Assembly: GCA_017618195.1 (NCBI GenBank)
Contig: JAFZUW010000074.1
Span: 124,001 to 188,000 of the forward strand
DNA: 64,000 nt
Direction: 5' to 3'
From: Lachnospiraceae bacterium
GTDB taxonomy: Bacteria; Bacillota; Clostridia; Lachnospirales; Lachnospiraceae
Shown here piece after piece: positions 53,409-62,462 of the stretch. A model generated the notes under the pieces. That model saw nothing but the letters and a program-made list of their open reading frames with translations. It was not told where the DNA came from and made no database searches. Made by a program: the position numbers and the translations under genes. Numbering within the stretch: position 1 is the stretch's first letter; each line of letters starts with the position of its first letter.

Positions 53409-54292
53409 ACGAACTCACCCCCTTCCGCGAGTTCCGTTACGGTATTCAGAAGCCCCTCTCCGCTCTCCATCGGCAGATAATCAAAAAGAAGCGGATGGAG
53501 TCCCTCGATCTTAGCGGCAATATCATCCTTGTCACCTGCTGCAATAACCGTTGCGACACGTGCAACGATGCGGACCTGCTGCGGCTCAAGAATATCGAAT
53601 ATTGCCGGATCCGGAGCCGTCTCAAACACAATCTGGAACTTGTATTGATTGCGAATCCTGTCAGCCACATCCTCCGGCGGGATCAGGTGTGACTCGGAAA
53701 GAACCAGATAGTTATCACAAAAGTTCTCAAGTTCCGAAAGATCGTGGCTCGAAATGATAATCGTACTGCCGTTTTCCGCCGTCTTTCGAACCTGCTTTTT
53801 AAACCTCTCACGCGCCACCGGGTCCAACCCGTCGAACGATTCATCAAGAAGCAGGTATTTCGGTGCTACGGCAAATGCCAGGGCCGTAAACGCCTGCCGG
53901 CGCATACCCTTAGAGAATTTAGACAGTGAGCTGTTTCTTCGCAATCCCGCGATACTCATCAGCTGCTCGAAAATCTCCCGATTGATATTCGGGTAAAAAG
54001 TTTCATACAGTTCGTACAATTCGTCCGCCGTTGTTCCGATTCCGAAGAACGGGTCATCCGAAAGGAAGAAAAGTGCTCTTCGCGCTTCTCCCCGTTGTAC
54101 GTCGATTCCGTCGATAAGAACCTGTCCGCTCTTAGGCGTCAGAATCCCGGACATAAGACGAAGGAGCGTTGATTTGCCGGCGCCGTTCACGCCGATCAGC
54201 CCGAGAACCTCTCCGTCCCGAATCTTCAGATTTATGTCTCGCAAAACATCATTATCGCCAAAAGAATGCGACAGGTTATTCACCTCAATCAT
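53405..54292 (-). CDS. ABC transporter ATP-binding protein
   Basis: 295 residues. Walker A GVNGAGKSTLL (38-48), signature-like LSKFSKGMRRQAF (degenerate LSGGQ), Walker B LLLDESFDGLD and H-loop IISSHDLSE, then a ~75-residue C-terminal extension. This is the YtrB/BcrA class that powers ABC-2 permeases. No GntR-type regulator precedes it as is common for YtrB; the next gene upstream is a cation antiporter. Confidence 0.88.
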   Translation of the reverse strand: MIEVNNLSHSFGDNDVLRDINLKIRDGEVLGLIGVNGAGKSTLLRLMSGILTPKSGQVLIDGIDVQRGEARRALFFLSDDPFFGIGTTADELYELYETFYPNINREIFEQLMSIAGLRRNSSLSKFSKGMRRQAFTALAFAVAPKYLLLDESFDGLDPVARERFKKQVRKTAENGSTIIISSHDLSELENFCDNYLVLSESHLIPPEDVADRIRNQYKFQIVFETAPDPAIFDILEPQQVRIVARVATVIAAGDKDDIAAKIEGLHPLLFDYLPMESGEGLLNTVTELAEGGEFV

Positions 54293-54339
54293 ATGCCTTC
54301 TCCCCCTTAGTTGTCATGTTAATCCCGGCACAGTATCCC

Positions 54340-55425
54340 TTACAGCACCATCGGCGCCACGAACTGGTATACGCAGAATGCTGCGTAGATACCGAGCAGC
54401 AGAATGCCCTGGAAGCGTGTCAGCTTGCCGCGGATGAGCGTCGGGACAGTCAGTATAATCATGACGCCGAGCGCTACGGGAACATCCACAACGAGCGAGG
54501 AAATCGTCCCGCCGATCTTCATGTCGGCAGGTACCGCAAACGGACGCAGCGTGATTGCCATACCGCTTACGAGAACCAGATTGAAAAGGTTCGCGCCGAC
54601 AATGTTGCCGAGCGACAGCGCACCGTGTCCCTTTGCCAGCGAAGTGATTGCCGTTACCAGCTCCGGAAGCGATGTTCCGAGTGCGACAAATGTGAGCGCC
54701 ACAACGGCCTCGGGCACGCCCATGCCGGTTGCGATAATTGTTCCGTTATTTACTAAAAGATCGGCTCCGACCGCGATGCCTGCGGCACCGATTATAAGAA
54801 GCACTACACAAAGGATTGCGGAAAGCTCTTTCTCCTTCTTCTCTCCGCCTTCGGCTGCTTCCGTTTCGGCGGCTTTGGGCGCCTCGGCGGTCTGATCCGC
54901 TTTGAGTTCCTTTTCAAACCGGATCGCGCGGACTGCCTGCCAGATCAATACAATCATGTAAGCTGCGAAGATAACGAGAAGCACGATTCCGACCGGTCTG
55001 CGGAAGCCGTGGTCAACATAGGCGAAAACCGCATAGATGGCTGCTGCACCGAAGAAGAATGCTACCGGCGTAATGAAGGAGCTTCTTGCTACCTTCGACG
55101 GTTTGATGGCAATCGTCAGCGCCGCGATCAAAGCGGTGTTGCAGATGATGGATCCGACTGCGTTTCCGTATGCCATCTGGCTGTGTCCCGACACTGCGGA
55201 AGTTGCAGAAACCATAACCTCGGGAAGCGTCGTTCCGATGGAAACGACCGTTGCTCCGATCAGCAGTTCCGGAACATGCAGTTTCTTGGCGATTCCGCTT
55301 GCACCGTCCACGAACCAGTCGCCGCATTTGATGAGCAGCACCAGTCCGACCGTGAAGAGGATTACCGCGGCAACCATCTTCGGCAGTCCGGCATCAATAA
55401 GCATTTTCGTAAAATCAGGTAACAT
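54340..55425 (-). CDS. Calcium/sodium:proton antiporter family protein (CaCA)
   Basis: 361 residues, ten predicted TM helices as two inverted halves. Both alpha-repeats carry the acidic transport motif: GTTLPEVMVSATSAVSGHSQMAYGNAVGS and GTSLPELVTAITSLAKGHGALSLGNIVGANLFN. A charged loop of ~45 residues, Glu/Lys/Ala-rich, divides them. The family (YrbG type) exports Ca2+ against Na+ or H+. Start after a strong GGAGG. Downstream of the manganese exporter gene, 52-base gap. Confidence 0.9.
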   Translation of the reverse strand: MLPDFTKMLIDAGLPKMVAAVILFTVGLVLLIKCGDWFVDGASGIAKKLHVPELLIGATVVSIGTTLPEVMVSATSAVSGHSQMAYGNAVGSIICNTALIAALTIAIKPSKVARSSFITPVAFFFGAAAIYAVFAYVDHGFRRPVGIVLLVIFAAYMIVLIWQAVRAIRFEKELKADQTAEAPKAAETEAAEGGEKKEKELSAILCVVLLIIGAAGIAVGADLLVNNGTIIATGMGVPEAVVALTFVALGTSLPELVTAITSLAKGHGALSLGNIVGANLFNLVLVSGMAITLRPFAVPADMKIGGTISSLVVDVPVALGVMIILTVPTLIRGKLTRFQGILLLGIYAAFCVYQFVAPMVL

Positions 55426-55477
55426 TTTTCCTCCTTTAAGGCAGCCGCCCGCGTATCCCGCGGCAGCTTCCGGCTTT

Positions 55478-56056
55478 TCAGCCTTTGATAAATATTTCGA
55501 TTCCGATTGCGATCAGGATGATTCCGCCGAGAATCTCCGCTCTGCCTCCGATCGCCGTTCCGGCCTGGCGGCCGATCAGCAGACCTCCGATACAGATGAC
55601 AAATGTGACGCACGCGATAATCAGCGCTCCGAGTAACATTTTCCCGACATCATAGCTTTCGAATACGGTAAATCCGACCGACAGCGCGTCAATCGACGTC
55701 GCGATTCCCTGAAGCATCAATACGCCGAAGCGTACCGCAGGCACTTCTTCGTCCTTCTTTCGGTGAAGTCCGTCGAAGAGCATCTTCCCTCCGATGATGC
55801 ATAGAAGGATCAGCGCGATCCACGGAATCGCCTTTTCGAAAGCACCGAAAAGGGTTACGACCGTTCGGGCACTCACATATCCGATCATCGGCATTAACGC
55901 CTGGAATCCGGCAAATACGCCCGCTATCATACACATCCGCTTCCGCTTCATGTGCGGCTCATGCAGCCCTCCGGCAAGCGACACCGAAAAAGCATCCATC
56001 GCAAGCGCCGCACCGAGCATCAGTGCGGTGATATAAAACTCCATCCCGTAACCCAC
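55478..56056 (-). CDS. mntP: MntP-type manganese efflux pump
   Basis: 192 residues, six TM helices. Conserved acidic residues AMDAFSVSLAGG (helix 1, near residues 19-30) and ATSIDALSVGF (helix 4) are the MntP markers. It exports Mn2+ and so prevents toxicity. GTG at 56056 with GGAGG 6 bases upstream is used; ATG at 56044 is too far from the site. No room is left upstream for a yybP-ykoY riboswitch, as the GH31 stop lies 48 bases away. Confidence 0.9.
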   Translation of the reverse strand: MGYGMEFYITALMLGAALAMDAFSVSLAGGLHEPHMKRKRMCMIAGVFAGFQALMPMIGYVSARTVVTLFGAFEKAIPWIALILLCIIGGKMLFDGLHRKKDEEVPAVRFGVLMLQGIATSIDALSVGFTVFESYDVGKMLLGALIIACVTFVICIGGLLIGRQAGTAIGGRAEILGGIILIAIGIEIFIKG

Positions 56057-56104
56057 TCTAAGCCTCCGTTTGTTTCACATAATTATTCCCGCAATCGTAA
56101 TTCA

Positions 56105-58132
56105 TCAAACCCGTTCAAACACCGGCATGTAATCGATCGGTGCGTCGACGGTTACGCTCCTGCCGCCTGTCAGAACCTCGCCGGTGGAAGTAAGCTTCCA
56201 CTGTCCCGCGGGAAGATATACTTCTCTTCGGAAGCAGTTCAGCTTAAAAATCGGCGCGCACAGGTAGCGGCTTCCGAACATGTACTGATCCTGAAGCTCC
56301 CAGCATTTTGCGTCGTCCGGGAATTCGTAGAACATCGTCCGGATGAGCGGCGAGCCGTCGGTATGAGCTTCATCGTACAGCTGTTTGATATAATCATGCA
56401 TCCCGATACGGATGTCATAATACTTCTTCATGATCCGGTAGTTGTCCTCGCCGTAGCTCCAGAGCTCGTTGGGCTGGCCGGTGTGGAGGTATCCGCCGCC
56501 CCAGTCACGGGTGTCAAGAGGCGGAATGTTGTAAGGACCGCGGTCGCCGTGCATACGGAGCACTGCGGAGTAAGTCGCGAACTGGTACCAGCGGATCAAA
56601 AGCTGGCGGAAATCGGGATCGTTCACATCGTCCGTCATAAAGCCGCCGATGTCGGTCGTCCACCAGGGAATTCCGGCAAGACCGATATTGAGTCCGGCCT
56701 GCAGCTGCTCGTAGAACGACTCGAAGTTACTCGGCACATCGCCCGACCAGACAACGTTTCCGAACTTCTGGCTGCCTGCCCAGCAGCAGCGGAGCAGATT
56801 GACAACCGGTCCTTTTCCGAGCTTCGTCATCGGATCGAAGAAGGTTCTGCTGTACATCTGCGGATACATGTTCGAGCATGCAAGCGCCGGCATGTCATAA
56901 TAACGGTAGTTATCGAAATCGTATACGGCAAGATCGGGTTCGGAATTGTCAAGCCAGAACCCGTCAATGCCGAGGTCGTAATAGTTCTTTTTGCAGATTT
57001 CCCATACATAGTCGCGGGTTGCCGGATTGAACGGATCGATGACGATGCAGTCGCCTTCGAAATCATAGGTCTGTCCCGCGCCGCGCTCGGTCTTAAGAAG
57101 CATTCCCTGCTCCGACATCGGGTAGAAGTTCTCGCTTCTTCGGTCTACGGAAGGCCATACGGAAACCATGACCTTGATGCCCATCGAGTGAAGCTCGTCT
57201 ACCATCGCCTTCACATCCGGCCAGTAGGTTTTATCAAACTTCCAGTCGCCCTGCACGGTCCAGTGGAAGAAGTCGATAACGATCTGGTCAATCTTGATGC
57301 CTTCCTTCTGATATGCGTGCGCAACCTCAAGCACTTCCTGCTGCGTGCGGTAGCGGAGCTTGCACTGCCAGAGCCCCATGCGGTCCTCGGGGAATACCGG
57401 AGCGTGTCCGGTCACATCGGCGTATGCCGCAACAATCTGTTTCGGACCGTCCTGAACGGTGAACCAGTAATCCATGTCCTTGGTAGATCTTGCGACCCAC
57501 TCGGTCATATTCTTTCCGAATGTTACGCGGCCGACTGCCGGATTGTTCCATAACATTCCGTATCCGAGCGACGAAATAAGAAACGGCACGGAATTCTGCG
57601 AGTTCCGCTGCGCCAGTTCAAGCGTCGTTCCCTTCAGATCAAGATACGGCTGCTGGTACTGTCCCATACCGAAAAGCTTCTCGCCTTCGTTGGCGTCAAA
57701 TCTGACTGTCAGCGAATAATCGCTTCCGCCGATCACGCCCTTCCACTCACGGTTTGTGAGTTTCAAACAGCGGCTTCCGCGGGAGATTGTCCCGCCGTAA
57801 AACCGGAAATACTCACGAAGCACAAGCGCATCGTCCCGGTAGAACGAAATAACGCCGGCAAAGTTGACAACGGCCTTCGCCCGTCCGTTCACGATTTTCG
57901 CAACGGAATTCCCGCACGGGATGAGCGGATCGCCGGTCCATTTGTCCGGCTCATATACGGTTACCGTGCTGCCCGTTTCCTTAACGGGCTCCGTAAGTGC
58001 CCATGCATAGTCCGTAAAATTCGACAGCATGGTGGCGCGCACACGCAGGGAGTTACTTCCCCACGGCTCGATCCGGAGCGTCTCACCGCCGTGTTTCGCG
58101 ACGAGTGCCCCTCCGTCTTTCAAAAAAATCAT
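56105..58132 (-). CDS. Glycoside hydrolase family 31 (alpha-xylosidase/glucosidase)
   Basis: About 675 residues, cytoplasmic (no signal). N-terminal beta domain, then the (beta/alpha)8 barrel with IDGFWLDNSEPD, the Asp of which is the GH31 nucleophile, and a later GDVPSNFE acid/base region; C-terminal beta domains. Substrates are alpha-linked xylo- or gluco-oligosaccharides of the diet or host; the exact linkage cannot be read. The ATG at 58132 is preceded by AGAGGA at 8 bases; a longer frame to 58189 adds an atypical basic tail. Confidence 0.9.
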   Translation of the reverse strand: MIFLKDGGALVAKHGGETLRIEPWGSNSLRVRATMLSNFTDYAWALTEPVKETGSTVTVYEPDKWTGDPLIPCGNSVAKIVNGRAKAVVNFAGVISFYRDDALVLREYFRFYGGTISRGSRCLKLTNREWKGVIGGSDYSLTVRFDANEGEKLFGMGQYQQPYLDLKGTTLELAQRNSQNSVPFLISSLGYGMLWNNPAVGRVTFGKNMTEWVARSTKDMDYWFTVQDGPKQIVAAYADVTGHAPVFPEDRMGLWQCKLRYRTQQEVLEVAHAYQKEGIKIDQIVIDFFHWTVQGDWKFDKTYWPDVKAMVDELHSMGIKVMVSVWPSVDRRSENFYPMSEQGMLLKTERGAGQTYDFEGDCIVIDPFNPATRDYVWEICKKNYYDLGIDGFWLDNSEPDLAVYDFDNYRYYDMPALACSNMYPQMYSRTFFDPMTKLGKGPVVNLLRCCWAGSQKFGNVVWSGDVPSNFESFYEQLQAGLNIGLAGIPWWTTDIGGFMTDDVNDPDFRQLLIRWYQFATYSAVLRMHGDRGPYNIPPLDTRDWGGGYLHTGQPNELWSYGEDNYRIMKKYYDIRIGMHDYIKQLYDEAHTDGSPLIRTMFYEFPDDAKCWELQDQYMFGSRYLCAPIFKLNCFRREVYLPAGQWKLTSTGEVLTGGRSVTVDAPIDYMPVFERV

Positions 58133-58269
58133 CCTCTTTGTCCTCTGCTGCAGGCTTGTCCGCACGGATGCCGCGCCTGCCTGCACCATCCGTGAAGCCC
58201 TGCTTCGGGCTTATCCTCTTTACTCTTATTACGCGCACGGAAGCGGACAGGTTCCGCCTCCTTTATCAA

Positions 58270-60096
58270 TCAAAAACTGAGTTGTCCGTCAGTTTCCTGA
58301 TTCTTCTTCGTGACCAGAGCAAGACGCTTGAAGTAGAGGTCATGCGCCCGCTGGTACTCTTCGTTGAACTCTTCGTTCTGTCCCTGATGCAGGGAAGAAA
58401 TGTAGGAATGTGCCTGTGTGTCCATACCCGGATTGACACGCGCCACAACTGATACGCCGACGTTCGAACAAGTATCGGAAATACGCTCCAGATTGGACAT
58501 GATGTCCATAAGCCGTGTGCCCGCATAAACCGTACAGCGGCCTTCGCGGAGTCTCGCTACATGGTTGTCATCGAGCGCGTTGATCATGTCATCCATAACT
58601 TCCTCAAGCGGTTCGATATGACGCGCAGCCTCGACGTCACGCTTCTCGAATGCGTTCTTCGTATGCTCCAAAATCCAGTCCAAAAGTTCGCGGATAACCA
58701 TCAGCTCGCACAGCGCGTCGTCGCTGAATTTCATGTTCTGGTCGTTCATGCCTTTGGCTGCTTCCGCCAGATTCATCGCGTGGTCGCCCAGCCGTTCGAA
58801 CTCGGTTACAACCTTATAATACTGGTCAAGGATCCGGATATGCAGTTCCTCGTTTACGTGCGGCGAAAGCTGCACGAGATAATTGCTCACGGCATCCGCC
58901 AGACGGTCAATACTGTCCTCGTCCTCATCGATTGCCTTATAATCTTCCGGTTTATATTCCTGGAACATGTTAAGGGCTTTGTTGATATTGGCCGATGCAA
59001 TCGAAAACATCGTCTTCAGGGCGTCGTAGCAGCTGTTCAAAGCAAGCGCGGGCGTCGAGAAGAATACCGGGTTCAAAGCCGCAATCTTGTCCGCGTAGCG
59101 ATCCTCGGGCTTCGGCTCGTCCTTGATGATCCGGTAGCTGAGCTTCTTCGCGATACCGATCAAAGGCAGGAGCAGCAGCGCGCTCACGAGGTTGAATACC
59201 GTATTGGAGTTTGCGATACCGCCCGACTTTAACGGCATGTTCCACAGTCCGTCCATATATCCGAGAGCATGCGCCGTGCCGATCACGATCAGTACGAGCG
59301 CGGTCTTCGCAAGGTTATAAAAAATATTGATAAGGCCGACTCTCTTTGAGTCGGGCTTGGTTCCGATAAAGCATACGATACCCGTCGTTACACAGTCGCC
59401 GAGATAGACGCCGCAAAGGACAAATGCGACCGTCTTAAACGCGATCGGCGTGGACGCGGAGAACGCCTGTAAAATACCGATGGACGACGACGAACTCTGC
59501 AGTACGAACGCAACCAGCGCGCCGGCGCCGTAGCCGAGCACCGGATGGCTTCCCATGCGGGCAAATACGCCGCTCATATTGAAGTTTGTAACGGCTGCCG
59601 TCATTGCCACAAGACCGGTGAAAAGGATACCGAATCCGATTGCGATATTGCCGGCAAGGTCCGACTTCTTAAATCTGCAGAACATCAGGAATATGATACC
59701 GACCGTCAGCGCGATCGGAGCAAGCGTATCGGGCTTAAAGAACTGAAGCAGACTGCCCGACTCGTCGGAAATATCAAGAAGACGGATAATCTGACCGGTG
59801 ACCGTGGTACCCACATTTGCCCCGACGATAATGCCGAGCGACTGGTCCAGGCTGATCACGCCGGCAACGACAAGACCCGACGTGATAACGATCGTCGCGG
59901 TAGACGACTGGATGATTGCGGTAATAAAAAGCCCGAGAAGAAACGCCTTCAGCGGATTGTTCGTAACCTTTCCCATCACGGTTTTGAACGTTCCGGAGGA
60001 TCCTTCCCGGAGGCTCGATCCCATCAGGCGCATACCGTAAAGGAACATGGCAAGACCGCCTAACAGGGCAATTATACTTCTGACATATTCGACCAT
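58270..60096 (-). CDS. Na+/phosphate cotransporter with PhoU-like domain
   Basis: 608 residues. Two inverted Na/Pi repeats, each with a QSSSA/QSSTAT-type motif (TAIIQSSTATIV and FVLQSSSSSIGI), in about eight TM helices (residues 1-320). The C-terminal ~220 residues are PhoU-like helices facing the cytoplasm (DRLADAVSNYL and later FERLGDHAMNLAEAA). Fits the YjbB/NptA family. Good GGAG site 9 bases before ATG and a strong promoter upstream. Confidence 0.9.
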   Translation of the reverse strand: MVEYVRSIIALLGGLAMFLYGMRLMGSSLREGSSGTFKTVMGKVTNNPLKAFLLGLFITAIIQSSTATIVITSGLVVAGVISLDQSLGIIVGANVGTTVTGQIIRLLDISDESGSLLQFFKPDTLAPIALTVGIIFLMFCRFKKSDLAGNIAIGFGILFTGLVAMTAAVTNFNMSGVFARMGSHPVLGYGAGALVAFVLQSSSSSIGILQAFSASTPIAFKTVAFVLCGVYLGDCVTTGIVCFIGTKPDSKRVGLINIFYNLAKTALVLIVIGTAHALGYMDGLWNMPLKSGGIANSNTVFNLVSALLLLPLIGIAKKLSYRIIKDEPKPEDRYADKIAALNPVFFSTPALALNSCYDALKTMFSIASANINKALNMFQEYKPEDYKAIDEDEDSIDRLADAVSNYLVQLSPHVNEELHIRILDQYYKVVTEFERLGDHAMNLAEAAKGMNDQNMKFSDDALCELMVIRELLDWILEHTKNAFEKRDVEAARHIEPLEEVMDDMINALDDNHVARLREGRCTVYAGTRLMDIMSNLERISDTCSNVGVSVVARVNPGMDTQAHSYISSLHQGQNEEFNEEYQRAHDLYFKRLALVTKKNQETDGQLSF

Positions 60097-60182
60097 CTGA
60101 CTGTTCTCCGATTATTCTGTATTATTTCACTCTCTGCGCGTGCGCACGCAAAGATATTATAAACTCCTATAACTCCAGATTA

Positions 60183-60211
60183 ATTGTAGTAACTGCGTTT
60201 CGTTTTGTCAA
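60183..60211 (-). promoter_or_regulatory. Promoter of the Na/Pi transporter
   Basis: Minus strand: TTGACA (60211-60206), 17-base spacer, TACAAT (60188-60183). The leader holds a perfect palindrome GCGTGCGCACGC (60138-60149). Confidence 0.75.
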
Positions 60212-60267
60212 TGAGTAACAGGGAATCTTACACAGTCTTTACCTCGTTTTAACAAACCTCCGGACAT

Positions 60268-60297
60268 AAAAGAACGAGCCGTTAATCCGGCTCGTTC
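60268..60297 (-). terminator. Terminator of the downstream membrane-protein gene
   Basis: GAACGAGCCG (60272-60281) with CGGCTCGTTC (60288-60297), perfect 10-bp stem, then TTTT on the minus strand. It ends the 60306-60989 gene. Confidence 0.87.
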
Positions 60298-60305
60298 CGA
60301 AACAA

Positions 60306-60989
60306 TTACTTTTCTTTCTTGGTCAGTTTCATATGGGAGAAACGATAAGAGTTATCGCTCAAAGCGCCGCTTGAAGTACTCTGCGGAGCTCCGCCCTTGC
60401 CCTGCGCCTCGTGGCAGGCTTCCACCTCATACACGCCCGGAACCCTGTCCGTGATGTATGCCGCAAGCATCTTGCATCCGTCTGCGGAAAATGCCGCGTG
60501 GTTGTATCCGTCGATATCAAAAGAATATCCTCTGCGTCCCTCAAGACGGTCGCGGAATATAAGAATTTCCTTTGCACCTGCTTCCGCGTCCTTCAGAAGA
60601 TACTGGCAAACCTTATCTTCATCGAAAATCTTTGCGGAATCACGCTTCCACCATTTCTCCGGGATCTTGCGGGCAAGCGATCCGACGCCGACCGAAGCGA
60701 TCAGCAGAAGCACGGCGTAAACAATCGTTCCGGGAAGCGCGTCAGCCGGTTCCTTCGCGATACGCATAACGTCGATCGTAACCCACTGGCCGAACGCTTT
60801 GGCTTTCCAGATAAATAAGCCGAAAGCTACGATGATTCCGGTAATCCGGACCAATCTAAACCACTTCGGACTGATTGATTCTCCCGCCATCATGATCCGG
60901 TACTTCCGGAACTGCCATGCCGAAGCAAATAATGCCACCGCGAGAAGAACGATGATCGATCCGAATAAATTGTCTTTTAAGACCTGCAT
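60306..60989 (-). CDS. Three-TM membrane protein with soluble C-terminal domain
   Basis: 227 residues from the ATG at 60989, chosen because AAGGGG is 6 bases upstream; the longer frame to 61097 is Cys/Arg-rich and runs through leader hairpins. About three TM helices (10-27, 45-62 and 80-100), then a soluble region of ~120 residues with alternating strands and helices. No family recognised. It has a 119-base structured leader. Confidence 0.65.
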   Translation of the reverse strand: MQVLKDNLFGSIIVLLAVALFASAWQFRKYRIMMAGESISPKWFRLVRITGIIVAFGLFIWKAKAFGQWVTIDVMRIAKEPADALPGTIVYAVLLLIASVGVGSLARKIPEKWWKRDSAKIFDEDKVCQYLLKDAEAGAKEILIFRDRLEGRRGYSFDIDGYNHAAFSADGCKMLAAYITDRVPGVYEVEACHEAQGKGGAPQSTSSGALSDNSYRFSHMKLTKKEK

Positions 60990-61052
60990 ACTGCACCCCT
61001 TCCGGTACACAAAGCGCTTTTCAAACGCTCCGCGACCTCTTGTAATACATGC

Positions 61053-61101
61053 GCCTTTTCGCGCGCAAAAGGCACAAGCACGTCCGTCCTCGGACATGCT
61101 T
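61053..61101 (-). promoter_or_regulatory. Two hairpins in the 5' leader
   Basis: AAGCA-C-GTCCG with CGGAC-A-TGCTT (61076-61101, 11-bp stem with one G·U or mismatch, 4-base loop) and GCCTTTT with AAAAGGC (61053-61073). They fill the leader of the 60306-60989 gene. Confidence 0.5.
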
Positions 61102-61114
61102 TCCCTAAAGAGGT

Positions 61115-61143
61115 ATTGTACCTTGAAAGGGTCAAATCGTCAA
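61115..61143 (-). promoter_or_regulatory. Promoter of the three-TM protein gene
   Basis: Minus strand: TTGACG (61143-61138), 17-base spacer, TACAAT (61120-61115). Expected start near 61108. Confidence 0.75.
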
Positions 61144-61259
61144 GGGGAAGAATCCCTTAGCCGGGGTATGATCCGATATTCTGCCGATACCGTCAGCGTG
61201 CCTTTGCCGCTTGGGTACAGCCGCCGTCCGGAATGCGGCGGAATGCGGTGCCGCTGCTT

Positions 61260-61430
61260 CTATCCGAGCAGCTTATGGCATGCTCCGCTGCAGCCTTCGC
61301 AATGACATCCGCAGGGGCACTGCCCGTTCTTCCGCTCGCGGAACCTGCTCCTTATGATCAAAGCCACAATTGCGATCAGGATCAGTGTGACAACGATGGT
61401 CCCGGCATTTACCGCTATAAAATGAAACAT
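61260..61430 (-). CDS. FeoB-associated Cys-rich membrane protein
   Basis: 56 residues: one TM helix (about 8-28), basic stretch RSRFRERK, then a Cys-rich tail CPCGCHCEGC...C with seven cysteines. This is the small FeoB-associated family that accompanies ferrous iron transporters. GGAG 6 bases before the ATG at 61430. The gene before it is a wreck of feoB, so the protein may have lost its partner. Confidence 0.8.
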   Translation of the reverse strand: MFHFIAVNAGTIVVTLILIAIVALIIRSRFRERKNGQCPCGCHCEGCSGACHKLLG

Positions 61431-61535
61431 ATAACACTCCTCCCTGTGAAAAGAGCGACAGCCGGCGGTTAAAAGCGCGGCGATAATCACGCCGATTGCC
61501 CCACCGAAGCAGGAAACAAATAATACTACTATTGT

Positions 61536-61782
61536 AGAAAGGAGGATGATTGAACCCATCCCGATGAAATATGCGGACGTCGAGATCCATGTGCTTCCGC
61601 CGAAGATCACGCCGCGATCATCGCGGTGAACGGAACCTTCGCGCTGCACGGGATAAACGTCGTGGTCATGATCGTTGCATCTGGGGAACAAAGCCGAGCA
61701 CGGCGCCGATACCCGCAACGATACCGTCAAGGATCAAGCCCTTGAGCCAGTCTGTGCATCCGGCTTTGTCCGTGTTTCGCAT
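61536..61782 (-). pseudogene. feoB: Remnant of ferrous iron transporter feoB
   Basis: Pieces of FeoB in three frames: MRNTDKAG...WLKGLILDGIVAGIGAVLGFVPQM (61782 to ~61670, pre-TM and first TM segment), next TIMTTTFIPCSAKVPFTAMIAA ending in a stop, and then VIFGGSTWISTSAYFIGMGSII (frame shift). The GTPase N terminus and the EDSGYMAR region between them are absent. So at least one internal deletion and one frameshift occurred. The promoter of the neighbouring DtxR gene starts just past it. Not functional. Confidence 0.8.
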
Positions 61783-61783
61783 A

Positions 61784-61812
61784 TTGATTTGGCTCCTTGA
61801 TAATACTATAAT
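61784..61812 (+). promoter_or_regulatory. Promoter of the DtxR-family regulator
   Basis: TTGATT (61784-61789), 17-base spacer, TATAAT (61807-61812, perfect -10), 28 bases before the start codon. Confidence 0.75.
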
Positions 61813-61839
61813 AGATTCACTACTTTCGGAGGTGTGCAT

Positions 61840-62208
61840 ATGGCCATTCAAGAATCCGGCGAGATGTATCTCGAAACCATCCTGATCCTGTCACAGCAGA
61901 AGAACCTTGTCCGCGCTATTGACATCGCGGAATACATGAACTTCTCGAAGCCTTCCGTCAGCCGTGCCCTTTCCAAACTCAAAGAGGAACAGTATCTTCT
62001 GGTCGACGGCGACGGCTACATCGCATTTACCGAAAAGGGGCGTAAGGTCGCCGAGTCCATTTACGAACGGCACCGGGTACTCACGGATTTCTTTGTAAAG
62101 ATCGGCATCGATGCGGAAACCGCCGACGCCGATGCATGCCGGATCGAGCACGTGATCACGGACAAAACCTTTGCCGCGATCAAGAAGCACTTAAAGAAGC
62201 TGAAGTAA
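61840..62208 (+). CDS. DtxR/MntR-family metal-dependent regulator
   Basis: 122 residues. Winged helix (residues ~5-60, with the recognition segment SKPSVSRALSKLKEE), a wing, then the DtxR dimerisation helices (GRKVAESIYERHRVLTDFF, ADACRIEHVIT). It ends there, lacking an SH3-like third domain, as is normal for MntR and IdeR short forms. It senses Fe2+ or Mn2+ and should regulate iron transport; it stands divergent from the broken feoB. ATG at 61840 has GGAGG 7 bases upstream. Confidence 0.88.
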   Translation: MAIQESGEMYLETILILSQQKNLVRAIDIAEYMNFSKPSVSRALSKLKEEQYLLVDGDGYIAFTEKGRKVAESIYERHRVLTDFFVKIGIDAETADADACRIEHVITDKTFAAIKKHLKKLK

Positions 62209-62331
62209 ATAAGAACCCCGGAAGGCAAGCCTTTCACCGGGTAAATTATCCTTATCAGACGGCTTTGCTCCGAGAAACGCTGTTTCTTTATCAGACGGCT
62301 TGTTTCACCAATCGGAAACTCAATATAACAG

Positions 62332-62360
62332 AAAACCGGAAGGTTCACCCTTCCGGTTTT
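62332..62360. terminator. Bidirectional terminator
   Basis: AAAACCGGAAGG (62332-62343) and CCTTCCGGTTTT (62349-62360), a perfect 12-bp stem with A and T flanks, located between the convergent DtxR and thioredoxin genes; it can end both transcripts. A direct repeat TTATCAGACGGCTT (62252-62265, 62288-62301) lies nearby. Confidence 0.82.
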
Positions 62361-62462
62361 TGTTTGTGTTTGCGGAGGCTGTCCGCTTTCGGTTTATGAC
62401 TGTCAGGCTCCCGGATAAATCCGGCATATGCCGTTATGACCTGGTACCGTTCCTGCTGACGA

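Noticed and set aside
55426..56104. Mn2+-sensing yybP-ykoY riboswitch before mntP or the CaCA antiporter
   Set aside because: Gaps of 48-52 bases are too short for this ~100-base RNA and no conserved loops were seen.
55952..57553. Long plus-strand frame opposite the GH31 gene
   Set aside because: Antisense to clear GH31 and mntP genes, with no ribosome site and no family resemblance.
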